DNA from: Ligula intestinalis
Lineage: Eukaryota; Platyhelminthes; Cestoda; Diphyllobothriidea; Diphyllobothriidae
Assembly: GCA_036362985.1 (NCBI GenBank)
Contig: JAYGXS010000009.1
Location: forward strand, 26,144,289-26,208,288
DNA: 64,000 bases
Direction: 5' to 3'
Below the pieces are notes generated by a model. That model was not told where the DNA came from, did no database searches, and saw only the letters and a program-made list of their open reading frames with translations. The position numbers were made by a program, and so were the translations under genes. Positions 18,829-29,270 of this stretch are shown here, piece after piece (within the stretch, counting starts at the first letter, position 1; every line of letters starts with the position of its first letter).

Positions 18829-21800
18829 ATGATGACGGAACAGCCCCTCCCAGCCACGCTGCTCCGACTCCTCCTCCTCGCCGCCGGAATCGAGGCCAAC
18901 CCTGGACCTCTCTGGTACTGCTCGTTCTGCCGAGTCCGTCTGGGCCGCCGCGACTGGTCTGTACGTTGCGGCTCCTGCAATGGCTGGTGCCATCTCCACT
19001 GCAGTGGCCTCGCCATGGCTGCCGATTGGTCGCCCGCCTTCGCGTGTCCCAGCTGTCCCGTGCCCCCACCGATCTCCATGCCTCCAGCCCGTCCAGTCCT
19101 GAACCCAAATCCTCTGGTCTCCGACCTTGCCTCACCACCTGGTCTTAAGATCTTACAATTCAACGCCAACGGCCTCCTTGGGAAGCTTGACCAGCTCCTG
19201 GCCTTCATGCACTCGCACAGCATAGCTGTGGCGGCTATCCAAGAGACAAAGTGGTCTAACCCCACTAAGGTCCCTTCCTGTGCCGATTACACGATTGTCC
19301 GTCGCGACCGCAGCCGCAACAAAGGCGGAGGTTTGGCCTTCCTGGTTGACAAATCCATTGCCCATCACCAGCTTCCCTTGCTTGGAGCCGATCCCACGGA
19401 AGTACTGGCGATTTCCCTTGACATTGGCCCGGCGCCTCTAACCGTCGTGAACGTGTACATCCCTCCAACTTCCAGTTGTTCTCCCGGTTTCACCGCCTCT
19501 ATCGCTTCCTACTTACCTTCTGGAGACAGTCTGGTGCTAGGTGACTTCAACGCTCACCATGACCTGCGGTGCTCTAACTTGGCAGCCGACCCCCGAGGAG
19601 AAGCTCTGGCTGATGAAATAGAACGCGCCCCCTTTGTCGTTCTCAACGAGAACAGCCAAACGCGGCTCCCGACCAACGGCGCCTACAGCTCACCCGATGT
19701 TTCCCTCGCCAGTCTCAGTCTGGTAGCCTCCACCATGTGGAACACGGAAATCAGCCTGGGTAGCGACCATCTCCCCATTGTGCTCGAATTGGCCACCGCC
19801 GCCGAGCGTATCAAGGCCCCCAACCGGCACTTCATTAATTTCAAGAAAGCCAATTGGGCAGCGTTCACGACCGAATGCGAAGCCGAGATCGATGGCCTAC
19901 CGCCTCCCACCTGTGTCCACATGGCGGAGCGAGCCCTTCGTCGACTACTCCTGGCAGCAGCAAGTCACCACATCCCTAACGGCCGCATTCCCCTTCTCCG
20001 TCCTAACTATCCGTCCGAAGCCTCCCACCTGGAACGAGAGACAGACGAAATACGAGCGCGTGATGCCAGTGACCCGCGCGTTGGTGAACTAAATGGCTTA
20101 ATCACTAAGACTATCAACGATGGCTAACGCCAACGCTGGCATGAACTAGTTTGAGATTGTGATTTCAGCGGCAACTCAGCTACCACTTGGAAGCATTTAC
20201 GCAACCTGACCAAACCCCGGGCTGATACATCAAACCAGTCTATTAGCGTCGGGGACGGCAAGTTCATTTCCAACAATGGTAAGATCGCCGCGAAGATGAT
20301 CAAGCTGTTCTCGCCCCGCCCGGCGACCAGTCCCAAAAGCCAGCGCCCCCTTCTTTGCCTCCTCCATAAAGCCCCGCCCCCAGACATTTCCTTTTCGGCT
20401 GATGCCATCCTCACCGCCGTCAAGAAAATGAGAGCTTCGAAAGCCTTAGGACCAGATGGTCTGGCGCCTGTCCATGTGCGCCACATCAGCCCGAAGGTGG
20501 CTGCCTACCTTGCCGCCCCTTTCAACTTTTCACAGGGAACTTCAATCTTCCCTGATTGCTGGTGCCAGTCGATCATTATCCCCCTGGTCAAAGCGGGTAA
20601 GGATCCCTGCCTAGCGACCTCTTATCGTCCAATTGCCCTCCTCAGTCCATTGGCGAAGATCCTGGAACGGCTCATTCACCCAATTTTGACGTCTGTGGCG
20701 AAACTATCTTGCCACCAACATGGTTTCCGATCGGGTCATGGAACTACAACGGCGCTTTTCGAGCTCAGCAACGCTATCCTCGAGGGCTTCAATCAACAGA
20801 AGCCCGCTTCGCGGACCGTGGCAGTCTCAATTGACCTGTCACGAGCCTTTGACTGCGTCCGCCACGATCAGCTCCTGCAGGACTTGGTCTCGCTGAACGT
20901 CCCGACTGGCCTGGTTCGATGGTTGGCGGCTTACATCAGTGGCCGTCACGATCGTGTCCCCTTCCAGGGCGCTCTCTCTAAGCCCCGTAAGCAGACCTGT
21001 AGCGTCCCTCAAGGCTCTGTGCTCAACCCGACGCTCTTTAACATCTACATGCGAGAGCTCCCACTCCGCCGGACACCTGTGCAAGTGGTATCCTATGCGG
21101 ACGATGTTACGTTCTTGTGCCGGCACCATGACATCAATCAGGCTGCACAACTCCTCACGGAGTTCATGCCTGTTGTCGAAAACTTCCTCATCCAGCGTGG
21201 AATGACGATCTCGGCAGCCAAGTCGTCCGTAACTGTTTTTACGGTTGATCCGAACGAGTTTAATCGCCACCCGGTCATCACCGTCAATGGGGCGTCCTTA
21301 CCGCTCATCCGCAAGCCCAAACTCCTTGGTGTGCGTTTTGATCCGCTCTTCACGTTCGCAGACCATGCCAGGGAGACCGCAAGCAAAGTAAGCCGCTGCA
21401 CCAAGGTCCTCAAGGCTCTAGCAGGCACATCCTGGGCTGCATGAAAAAGACTCTGTCGACTGCTTTCAAGGCGCTGGCCAAGCTGCACCTCACTTATACG
21501 GCATCAATCTGGTCTCCTATGATGAGCTCTTCCAGCCTCCGCCGCCTCCAGTCAGCACAGAACGCTGCCCTCCGCACGATCATGGGTGGCTATAAAATGT
21601 CGCCCGTCGATCATCTTCATGCGGAGGCTTCTGTTCTACCGGTCGCCCATCACAACACTCTCCTTAGCCAGCAGTTCTGGTGGAGTTGTTCGCAACCCGG
21701 CCATCCCAATCATCACCGTTGCACCGCTCCCGAGCCCTGCCGCAACGTCCGGCCCTCTATTCGAGCACTCCACAAGGAAGCTGTTGCCTCGTCTCTCGCG

Positions 21801-22211
21801 GATCTACCTGTTGATAGCTCTGCCACCAAGACATGCTTCCAGCGTCTCCACCACAGTGTCGTTGTCGAGGAGAAACGAGGTTACCGTTCCCCGGTCCTTT
21901 TGGGTGGCTATCCACCTCCGATTGCGGCCTCGGAACGACATCTCCCGAGGGTCACTCGCTGTACCCTGGCGCAGCTACGCAGTGGCTACTGCGTGCTCCT
22001 TCGCCAGTAACAGCACCGGCTCGACCCATGCATATCCGACTGCTGTCCCGACTGCGGCGTCTCGCCGCATGACTGCCGTCATCTGTTCGCCTGCAGCTCT
22101 CGGCCAGGCACCCACCTCACTCCCGCGGACCTGTGGCTCAAGCCGGTCGAGGTCGCGGCTTTTCTCCGTCTCCCAAATACTCCCAGTTTGGATTTCAGCG
22201 GGGATTCCTGA
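18829..22211 (+). pseudogene. LINE polyprotein: 2A, zinc finger, endonuclease, reverse transcriptase
   Basis: Best start is ATGATG at 18829, because it is followed directly by a short hydrophobic leader and the 2A motif; the frame is open further upstream without a better ATG. Domains: 2A GIEANPGP (18886-18909); zinc finger CSFCRVRLGRRDWSVRCGSC...CHLHC...CPSC (18919-19053); APE-type endonuclease from LKILQFNANG (about 19144) with IQETKW, GDFNAHH and SDHLPI; RT from 20296 with LGPDGLAP, PIALLSPLAKILERL, VPQGSVLNPTLF and catalytic YADD (21094-21105); C-terminal CCPDCGVSPHDCRHLFAC (about 22040-22095). Defects: in-frame TAA 20125-20127, TGA 20152-20154, a one-base frame change at about 21436, and TAA 22008-22010. 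Otherwise the frame is kept for over 1,000 codons, so this is a fairly recent dead copy. Confidence 0.9.
18886..18909 (+). other. 2A-like ribosome-skipping peptide
   Basis: GIEANPGP fits the 2A core (x-E-x-N-P-G-P), preceded by the leucine-rich stretch LLRLLLLAAG. In 2A sequences the ribosome releases the chain between G and P, so the first 26-27 residues from the 18829 ATG would be split from the zinc finger, endonuclease and RT part. The usual Asp at the first core position is Gly here. Confidence 0.75.
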
Positions 22212-22228
22212 TCCAACTATAGGCTACG

Positions 22229-22259
22229 ACACACACACACACACCACCACCACCACCAG
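22229..22259 (+). repeat. (CA)n(CAC)n microsatellite at LINE 3' end
   Basis: Simple repeat 18 bases after the last stop of the LINE frame. It probably represents or derives from the 3' tail of the element. Confidence 0.8.
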
Positions 22260-22329
22260 CATTATAGTGGTTGAATCGGAGGGACGGGAGACGGTCTCAT
22301 GTGCGTCAGCGTTTAGTACAGTCTAGGGC

Positions 22330-23529
22330 CTGCCACCTACTGGACCAAGCTTGACGAGTTCCTCCTCTAGCCCGTGCCTAAAAAGGGTAGAAGTGTTATC
22401 TAGTGTTGGAGGTACGACGTTCCAGATCAGATTTACTTGGACCAACTGACCAACCAACCTCTACAGTTGGTGCTAGGAGTCACCGACAAGCGGTCATCGA
22501 AAAGACAGAAAATTAATCGAAAACTGGACTAGAGGACGGAAGCTGAGACTGTCGAACTTGGTCTTCCAATGGGGGGACAAACCACGAGTCTGCGTAGTTC
22601 GGTGTGAATCTCGGCGGGCTTGTATTGAAATTAACACGTTTTTAGACCTCGACCGGACACTCCACCAACCCAGTAGTAAATTTATCATGCTGAGGGGAAA
22701 GCCCAACGTGACCCAATCACCCGAATCGCGTCCCTTCTGGTCAAATGGCCAGGCGGATAGACTGCCGCAGGCAGGCTGACCCCATCGGCTAACCAGGAGG
22801 TCGTCTTGATCCCCGTCGTGAGGCCACCAGGTTGGGCTACAAGGTGTGGCTAAAACTGACAGATCAAGGCGGAGCGGAACATGAGATAACATCACCGTCA
22901 TCTCTCGCCTCTCACTTCACTGGACTGGAGAGGGGCGCAATTCGGGTCGATCATTAATCACGGTGAGGATGGACACCTAAATGGTAGTCAGAGCAACCAG
23001 GAGGAAGAGGAGTAGCTACATCCCGTCCTCAGGAATTTCGTTTACCGAAAGGATTGCCGTGATCAATTAGAAGAGGGCCGACCACGAGTATTAAGGAACA
23101 AAAATAAAATCAAATTATTCTTATCTCCCCCCCCCCTCGGGCAGTCGTGCAAAACCAGCGATAGTTTTGTGAACCCAAAGGTTCAGAACACAGAAAGAAC
23201 CATCTAGGGGGTAGGTTTGAAGGTGAACAAGAAGCAATCGGTAAGGTTGACTTATACGGCCGTTTAAACAGGAAATGGAGCAAAATGCAGTCAATTTGTC
23301 CAATTACGGCCTACTTCTTATGAAATTTTTCTTGAAGATCAAAGTCATATTAGCAAATAGTGAAAGTTGGTGGGTCAAAGATAAAATTTGACTCGATTAT
23401 CCTGTGTGTACAGCGTAAGAGGATGGCTTCTGGTTTCTCGTGCAATGATGACTCGTGCGGTCGTGGAAATAAGACTCGCCTCGTCAGCTTAAACAAGATG
23501 CTCTGGCGATAAACTATAAGAAGGGTAAA
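22330..23529. other. No recognised gene
   Basis: A moderately GC-rich first half without coding domains, then AT-rich DNA with a poly-C run near 23127-23136. Could include LINE 3' sequence. Confidence 0.4.
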
Positions 23530-23640
23530 TATTCACGTGTCTTAACTCTAACATTGAACTAAATTTTAACCTTAATCTTAATCCTACACTAAACGCAAAA
23601 CCTGCAGTAAACACGAACCCAAACCTTAATCATTAAAATG
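23530..23640 (+). repeat. Degenerate telomere-like hexamer tract
   Basis: CTTAAC, CTCTAAC, AACCTTAATCTTAATCCTA-type units for about 100 bases in the CCTTAA orientation. Confidence 0.55.
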
Positions 23641-23689
23641 CTGTTGTTGTGTGTTAGTTGGACCATCGCAAGCGATGATACCCGAGAGA

Positions 23690-24060
23690 AGGGACGGTGA
23701 CTACAGTCAATCACCCATAATAGGTGCCCAGAACGATTCGAGGACGCCCAGTCTTATATTTCTACTACTGCAACGACTGTTTAGACTGGTGCTTATAGAG
23801 GACACCTGAATGATTGTAGTACTAGTATTTTTACTGACGCTAATATTTGGTCTGGAATGACGTGGACTGCAGTCAGATCTGGGCCCGTGATCGCTCGATC
23901 TCACAGAAGAGTGCGGACCTGGATTTTTCTGTTCCCAGCAGAGTAGGCGTCTGAAGCCCGGAGCACATCCGTGCTTGCCCTAGTTTTCGCCTAAAGGTTA
24001 CATCACTAGGGCTAGGATAATACTGTGAGAAATGCTTTGCCTTTGCTTGAAGTGCCATTT
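23690..24060 (+). repeat. Dispersed repeat R2, copy 2
   Basis: Shares CTGACGCTAATATT (23835), AGAAGAGTGCGGACCTGG and CCGGAGCACAT with 5940-6330, in the same order. Confidence 0.55.
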
Positions 24061-24329
24061 ATAGTAATTATACTTGCTATTGCCAGTTAATGGCAAGCTA
24101 CAGTGCGGCCTGTGGTAGTCATGCTTACTAAGGCCAGTAGTATATTATAGTATTACCTGTGTGTGCTTTTTAAGAGGTCGGCACCCAGTGTGCACTTCCA
24201 ATCTGTATGAGATAAAGTGATTAGCTTATGGGTTCAAATAAAACATTTTCAAATAATAGCACAAGTCCTACCATGCCTTTATTTCGGAACGTTTGACCTA
24301 TGTAGACTACACATAGGCTTATTGCGGTA
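24061..24329. other. No recognised gene
   Basis: AT-rich spacer. Confidence 0.4.
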
Positions 24330-24460
24330 TCTAGCTCTAGTTTGGACTCTACCGAACCTCTACTCATATACCCTCAATCCCAGCAGGGAGTGTGAATCTG
24401 GGTTTTTGCTATTCCAAGTAACTACATGTTTAAGGCCCGGAGCACATAAAGACTGCGTCA
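24330..24460 (+). repeat. Dispersed repeat R2, partial copy 3
   Basis: CATATACCCTCAATCCCAGC, GAGTGTGAATCTGGGTTTTT and CCCGGAGCACAT match the second half of R2 at 6185-6265. Confidence 0.6.
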
Positions 24461-24844
24461 TCTAATTGGTTGACGCAAGGCAATTAAGCAATAGCTCAAG
24501 TTTTACCATATCTTTATTTCACATGGTGCCATTTAACGTTAACAGGCTAACCTTTTGCAGTATCTAACTCAATCTTGAGGTTTACACGAGGTCTCCTGTT
24601 TAAATGGGAGCAATCTGCTACATAATCAACTAATATTGCGATATCCAATAACTGTGTCAGTAGCTGAATAATAAGCATGACAGATTGAAATATCAGCTTG
24701 CCAAATTTCTCAACTTCACGTGGTGATTCTGTAGGGCACTTGAGATTTCCTGCGAGCTTGTAGTCTCTTGTTAGGGCGTTGCAGATCAGCAGATACAGGC
24801 AGATTACGCCAGAATACACGACCGGGTTCGAGTTTCTCACGAGC
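24461..24844. other. No recognised gene
   Basis: AT-rich spacer with short frames only. Confidence 0.4.
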
Positions 24845-24965
24845 GATGTAAAGCCTCAACATAATCCCGAACCTAACTCCAGTTCTGAACTTAACTCTAG
24901 GAAACAAAATCTTAAAGCTAACCCTTTCTCTTACCTTCACCTTAATCTTAAACGGAATTTGCCTG
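24845..24965 (+). repeat. Degenerate telomere-like hexamer tract
   Basis: CCTAACTCCAG, CTTAACTCTAGG and CCTTCACCTTAATCTTAA-type units. It lies about 125 bases left of the PLE target duplication at 25091. Confidence 0.5.
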
Positions 24966-25090
24966 GAACTGGGAGCAAAGCTACGTGTACTGCTGGCGAT
25001 TTCTCCCGCATGTCGTGTTTAGGCGGTCACACAAGTCATCCTTACCAAATAATCGATAGATAGTACCAGCTGTACTACTTATTTTGACGA

Positions 25091-25100
25091 AATTCGCTAT
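25091..25100. repeat. Target-site duplication of PLE family 2, left copy
   Basis: AATTCGCTAT, repeated exactly at 26331-26340. Confidence 0.85.
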
Positions 25101-25177
25101 TGCCAATAGAGGAGAATATGCGAGTTCCAGGCAGCAGTTCCGAAGAAGATGTGATCATTGGAACAAGCACTTTATTT

Positions 25178-25203
25178 TCCTGACGTTTCGGATTCCGTCG
25201 GGA
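25178..25203 (-). ncRNA. Truncated hammerhead-like motif, inverted tail of family 2
   Basis: Minus strand CCCGACGGAATCC, GAAA, CGTC, AGG. The 3' half of the motif is intact but the strand carrying the CUGANGA-equivalent and half of stem II is missing, because the element switches to coding sequence here. Confidence 0.55.
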
Positions 25204-25228
25204 CATCCAGGAAGGGATGGATGTCCTG

Positions 25229-26111
25229 GATGTCCTCGTTTGACGCAAAGACGATGGTGGTCTTAAAACTAAAGTGTTCAGGAAAGCAACCAACACTATG
25301 CAAGTCCTGAACTACAAGAGCAACTATCCAATCGGTCACAAACGCAGCTGCATAAGAGCGCTATTCCGGCGCGTCGAGATGCATTGCAGCGAAGTGGAAG
25401 ACAAAATTGCTGAATTACAATATGTTCGACGGGTACTGAGAGCGAATGGAAACCCGCACAATTTTGTCAACCGGTGCATTCGCAAACGAGAGAAGAAGCC
25501 ACGTCCAGCTGGACCAAACGTTTGGCGAGCTCTTCCGTACGTGAAGAATGTATCGGAAGCGGTCAGCCGTCTACTCACCCAACTTGGAGTTGAAGTTGCA
25601 CACAGGCCGGAAGCAACCATCAGGCGCCGGGTCAAGTGGCCGAAAGACCCACTGCTACGGCAGGAAACGTCTGGAGTCATTTACCGGATCTAGGTGTAGT
25701 TGTGGACAAGGTAACTACGTCGGAGAAACTGGGAGATTACTCCAGACGCGAATGGCCGAGCATGCAGCGGCGGTGAGGAAGAAAGACGTCAACTCTCAGG
25801 TTGCAGCTCACTCAACTGGACCCGGCCATATTTTCAAGTTTGACGAGGCTGAAATCCTCGCAAGACGTGACAACCGCGTGAGTCGCGAGCTGCTCGAGTC
25901 ATGGTTCTCAGGCCCCCAGTCCATCAACAAGCTCAACGATTTGGCGTTCCCATACGGTTTACTGAGAAATTTCCTGAGCGAGAGTATCAGTCACGTGGGA
26001 AGGACTGGGCGCAACTCTGACGACAGCGGGCGTAATTGTCGAGCAATTATCAAACCTGCATCCGACGCTGACAAAAACGCTGTTGGAATAAAGGAGCAAT
26101 CACCGGACTAA
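25229..26111 (+). pseudogene. PLE RT C-terminus, connector and GIY-YIG endonuclease (family 2)
   Basis: Starts in DVLV-RKDDGGLKTKVFRKA (TGA for a Cys codon near 25241), the end of PLE RT. The connector has NPHNFVNRCIRKREKK and ALPYVKNVSEAVSRLLTQLGVEVAHRPEATIRR. The first frame stops at TAG 25691-25693 directly after SGVIYRI. The next frame (+1) continues RCSCGQGNYVGETGRLLQTRMAEHAAAVRKK, a full GIY-YIG motif, and then ELLESWFSGPQSINKLNDLAFPYGLLRNFLSE to a stop at 26111. The same TAG and +1 change is found in the copy at 52302. The 5' two-thirds of RT are missing. Confidence 0.88.
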
Positions 26112-26247
26112 TTAAGACCTCCAGTGGTGGCTACAGGAATGGACAATTATAGTACGCATACGGGTGACCGCTGTGAACTATAAATACCGTGCAATCTGTG
26201 CATGTCTCACCCCTTATCTGTGCATGTCTCAGACTTGTTTACGCTTA

Positions 26248-26287
26248 CCTATGACTAAGGATTCCCGACAGAATCCGAAACGTCAGA
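26248..26287 (+). ncRNA. Hammerhead-like motif, 3' tail of family 2 copy 1
   Basis: CCT, ATGACTA, A, GGATTC-CCGACA-GAATCC (perfect 6-bp stem II), GAAA, CGTC, AG, AATAAA. The expected CTGANGA is ATGACTA: C3 to A and G8 to T, a change that keeps a possible A-U pair between positions 3 and 8. Helix III is the palindrome ACGT. Confidence 0.6.
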
Positions 26288-26330
26288 AAAATAAAGTCCT
26301 TGTTCCAGTGATCGCATCTTCTTTTTCGGG

Positions 26331-26340
26331 AATTCGCTAT
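26331..26340. repeat. Target-site duplication of PLE family 2, right copy
   Basis: AATTCGCTAT, identical to 25091-25100. Confidence 0.85.
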
Positions 26341-26344
26341 CCAG

Positions 26345-27335
26345 CCGGCAAAGCCCCGTTGTCTCCGTGACTATCCATAGCGTCAGCGTCAACCCTTTAG
26401 CCTTGCATGCATGCGAATGGCTTCAGAAGCTCTTTGAATGTGCAGACTACTTGTCAATCTATTTTAACTGTTGACCTCTCTCTATCGCTTCCTCCGTGCT
26501 TGCCGAAGGTTGCCATTTTCCCAGCATGTTTTGAAATCTCAACTGCCTCTCTGCTTTCACGAGATTGGACATATTCGCAGGCGATTCTTTTGCTACTGAC
26601 TTTATTCCTTTTCTATAGTCATGCGGTCAAAGTGAGTCAGGGGTGTCAAACGCCCTTCCATCACACGGAGCATGCACTTCGTTGTTTTTAACTTTATTCC
26701 TACCAGCGGACATTTCAGCAGGCCGTTCTTCCTGTCCAGTGAACAACATTTGCCTACGTGAAACAGAAATTTGCGTCTACTCTAGAAGTGAAACACTCAC
26801 GCATTGCGTAAGGAGTAACGGTTGGGGAGAAAATCTGGGTTCAAGAGAGGGGCTTTTCCGAGCTCATGCATAAAAAGAAACAACCGTAAAATCGAACGGT
26901 TTTTTTAGTAAGGATAGGTAATGGAAGGTGTCTGGGATTAAAATACACAGCACAGCCTGCATTTATTCATTATTTACTAGCTCTAGAAGGAACCCCTCTG
27001 TGTATTAACTACTATATTAATATAAATAGATACAGATAGTGGTTTAATTATGGTTTTTGTTCTTCTTATAACAATTATTAAATAAAAGTTGCTTTTTTGT
27101 TTAATTTTTTCTCTCAAGTCCGTAGCTGCATCTACAAGCCTAGGTAAATAAATATGGCGGAACTTTCGTGATTTTTTATGCTTCCTAGTACATATTTCGT
27201 TGCCCGGCCGCAGTGAGGCTCCAACACTAAAACCATCACTACCACCATTCGTGTCTAAAACAATGCTGAAATTAGTGGTGACTAAGGGGACTGATCTAAC
27301 CTTACATTTCCCTTCTTTTTGTTCCACGATCGGAT
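26345..27335. other. No recognised gene
   Basis: Short frames only. A 144-codon minus-strand frame at 26983-27417 overlaps the PLE that begins at 27340 and has no recognisable domain. Confidence 0.4.
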
Positions 27336-27344
27336 AACATTCCT

Positions 27345-28796
27345 GTGCTTCTCGCCCGGTTAGTTGAGCATATGTCCATGGTATACCAATATGCACAAAA
27401 TTGCCTGAAAGAAACATTTGAATTTGTCAAAGCTATAAAGAATATGAACGTTGCAAGAAGTAAGATGCTCTCGTTGGATGCATCCTCACTAATCACCAAC
27501 GTGCCCGTGGCAGAAACCATAAACTACCTTTGCGACGTTATTCGGGACACGAACTACCAGATAGGTATGCCCGTAAAAACCCTCAAAGATCTCCTTACGC
27601 GATGCACACAAAATGGCCAATTTCTCTGCAATGGTCAGTTTTACAGACAGATAGATGGTGTGGCGATGGGCTCACCACTTGAACCGTTTCTTGCAAATGT
27701 CTTTATGGGCAAGATCGAGAAAACTAGTCTAGGGGACACCATCAATTACCTTGCATTCTACGTTCGATGTGAAGATGATTTCTTCTGTTTGATAGACTAT
27801 AACGCTGACATTGACGCCTTGGTCGCGAAGTTTAACAGCGCTCACCCATCGCTCAAGCTTTCTGCTGAGACTGAAGTGGACGATGAAATTGCGTTCCTTG
27901 ATGTCCTTCTGCAAAGGCAAGAGGATGGATCTATCCTACGCAGGGTTTTCCGAAAGAAAACCTGGACAGGACATTACACTAACTGCCACAGTTTTGTCCC
28001 CCTCAATGTAAAACGAAATCTGGTCCAGGGATTAGCAGCTAGAATACGACAGATCTGTTCTCCTGAAACTGTCGAAGCAGAACTCCAAAAGCTGCAGTAT
28101 ACACTTATTGAAAATGGATACCCGAAAAGGTTCATCCTCAGAAATATTGGTGAACGCGCCAAAAAGCCAGTCACCTTAACTGCAGAAAAGAAAGACGTGT
28201 TCATAAGACTGCCTTTCTTAGGCGATGCAACCAGCGAGCTGGTCAGACGACGTTTGAGGACTGCAATCACAAACGCTTTCCCAGCGGCAAACTTACGGGT
28301 GCTCTTCACGAGCTCTCCCCTCCTACGATTGGGAGGAAAAGACAGACTCACTTTGAAGGCCACATCAATGTGCATTTACTATTTCACTTACTCTTGTGGA
28401 GCAGGATACATCGGCCGTACAACGAGGCATCTCGAAAAGAGGGTACGTGAGCACATACCGATCTGGCTAAATAAAGGTGAAACTAGATCGATCTCGAGTG
28501 CTACATTCGCACATCTATTCGATACGAACCATCGAATCGATACTAACCAAGCCTTTCAGGTGGTCTACAGGACACTATCTAATTTTTCCAAAGGCCTACG
28601 CCAATGGATGCTTGCAACAGCCGAAGCCGTAGCTATAATGCTAGCAAATCCAGTGCTGTGTTGTCAGAAGACTCTGACACAAGCTCTGTCCCTTCCATGG
28701 CCTAAACCGACACCAGGTGGCGATAGGATTTCGCCCCTACGAACAAGCGACAATCCCTCAACCAACACGCTGAAATGGCCTACATGCGCAAACTGA
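27345..28796 (+). CDS. PLE reverse transcriptase with GIY-YIG endonuclease (5'-truncated, open)
   Basis: 483 codons without a stop, beginning at a GTG inside the RT rather than at a natural start. Motifs: MLSLDASSLITNVPVAETI (RT with the first catalytic Asp), FYRQIDGVAMGSPLEPFLANVFM, RCEDDFFCL at about 27765-27788 (the YVDDTF box, with Tyr-Val changed to Cys-Glu but both Asp kept), DEIAFLDVLLQR, the connector with GLAARIRQIC and NGYPKRFILRNIGERAKK, then CIYYFTYSCGAGYIGRTTRHLEKRVREH, a GIY-YIG core with the catalytic-type Arg and Glu-His region. It is the best preserved PLE protein in the window. The missing N-terminal third and altered active-site neighbours argue against activity. Confidence 0.88.
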   Translation: MLLARLVEHMSMVYQYAQNCLKETFEFVKAIKNMNVARSKMLSLDASSLITNVPVAETINYLCDVIRDTNYQIGMPVKTLKDLLTRCTQNGQFLCNGQFYRQIDGVAMGSPLEPFLANVFMGKIEKTSLGDTINYLAFYVRCEDDFFCLIDYNADIDALVAKFNSAHPSLKLSAETEVDDEIAFLDVLLQRQEDGSILRRVFRKKTWTGHYTNCHSFVPLNVKRNLVQGLAARIRQICSPETVEAELQKLQYTLIENGYPKRFILRNIGERAKKPVTLTAEKKDVFIRLPFLGDATSELVRRRLRTAITNAFPAANLRVLFTSSPLLRLGGKDRLTLKATSMCIYYFTYSCGAGYIGRTTRHLEKRVREHIPIWLNKGETRSISSATFAHLFDTNHRIDTNQAFQVVYRTLSNFSKGLRQWMLATAEAVAIMLANPVLCCQKTLTQALSLPWPKPTPGGDRISPLRTSDNPSTNTLKWPTCAN

Positions 28797-28902
28797 CATA
28801 GTCCGCGTTGGCCAATCAGCGCCCGTGTTAGATAGTTATTGAGTTTTCTACCTATTTAAACTTTAATTGGTATTTACAGTGTTAATTTCCCTTGCAAATG
28901 TG

Positions 28903-28940
28903 TGGTCTGATGAAGAGTTGCTGAAAACAATTGTTTGTCC
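28903..28940 (+). ncRNA. Hammerhead-like motif, family 3 tail
   Basis: CTGATGA intact (28907-28913), short stem II AG/CT, GAAA intact (28923-28926), then an overlapping palindrome AACAATTGTT that could form helix III between two molecules, followed by T. Helix I is only GGT/GTC. Weaker than the other candidates but comparable motifs lie in the two tails at 40126 and 40330. Confidence 0.45.
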
Positions 28941-28949
28941 TAAAAATGA

Positions 28950-29270
28950 TGCATAAATCTTCCACAAAAAATGAATGTGCTCATTTTTCTATGAATACCG
29001 TAGCCGTTTTCAGCGTATTTGTTTACGTCCAGGCTTCATTCTAAGATTGAAAGCGCGCAGCAGTGTGGTGAAATATTAACCACGACTTTAGGACTACTAA
29101 TAATCTTTCGCCCGTTCCATTTCAAGTTTTTCGTTGCGTTGATTCTGCCTTATAGACAAAAAATGTTTTTCAACCTTTTGCCTACGGAAAAACAGAGAAA
29201 ACTGATTATATTTCGATGGTTTACTAGAAATGGTTGATTACGGCGACTATTTTCGGCGAATTACAGTCTC
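28950..29270 (+). repeat. Dispersed AT-rich repeat R3, copy 1
   Basis: Resembles 62640-62890 in order: ATGAAT..., TATTTGTT-AC-TC, GCGCAGCAGTGTGGTGAA against GCACAGCAGAGTGGCTGAA, CACGACTTTA against CGACGATTTTA, TTTCAAGTTTTTC. Also related to 50400-50720 and 60880-61080. Confidence 0.55.

Larger units (their letters stand above)
18240..22260 (+). mobile_element. Non-LTR retrotransposon with 2A peptide, zinc finger, endonuclease and RT
   Basis: One GC-rich element of about 4 kb. It has a 5' leader with CCA-rich and GA-rich simple sequence, one long coding region (18829-22211) carrying 2A, PHD/RING-like zinc finger, APE-type endonuclease, reverse transcriptase and a C-terminal Cys-His motif, and a 3' end with (CA)n then (CAC)n at 22229-22259. 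The arrangement resembles RTE/CR1/L2-group LINEs that carry 2A sequences. I cannot place the clade by eye. The exact ends and any target duplication are uncertain, and 22330-22900 could be more 3' sequence. Confidence 0.85.
25101..26330 (+). mobile_element. Penelope-like element, family 2, 5'-truncated copy with 10-bp target duplication
   Basis: The left end is an inverted copy of the element's own 3' tail (25101-25203, starting TGCCAATAGAGG). It is joined through an 11-bp inverted repeat (25201-25211 GGACATCCAGG; 25225-25235 CCTGGATGTCC) to the coding region from the last part of RT to GIY-YIG on the plus strand. A 3' untranslated region and a hammerhead-like tail end at 26330. AATTCGCTAT flanks both sides. 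Such inverted tails with 5' truncation are known for Penelope elements. Confidence 0.9.
27340..28960 (+). mobile_element. Penelope-like element, family 3, copy 1
   Basis: 5'-truncated PLE with a long uninterrupted frame for RT and GIY-YIG, then a 3' region with a hammerhead-like motif at 28903-28940. It is clearly a different family from 1 and 2 at the protein level. No flanking duplication found. The 3' end is not sharply defined. Confidence 0.85.

Noticed and set aside
18789..19265. Minus-strand frames across the LINE N-terminus
   Set aside because: Shadows of the GC-rich LINE coding strand.
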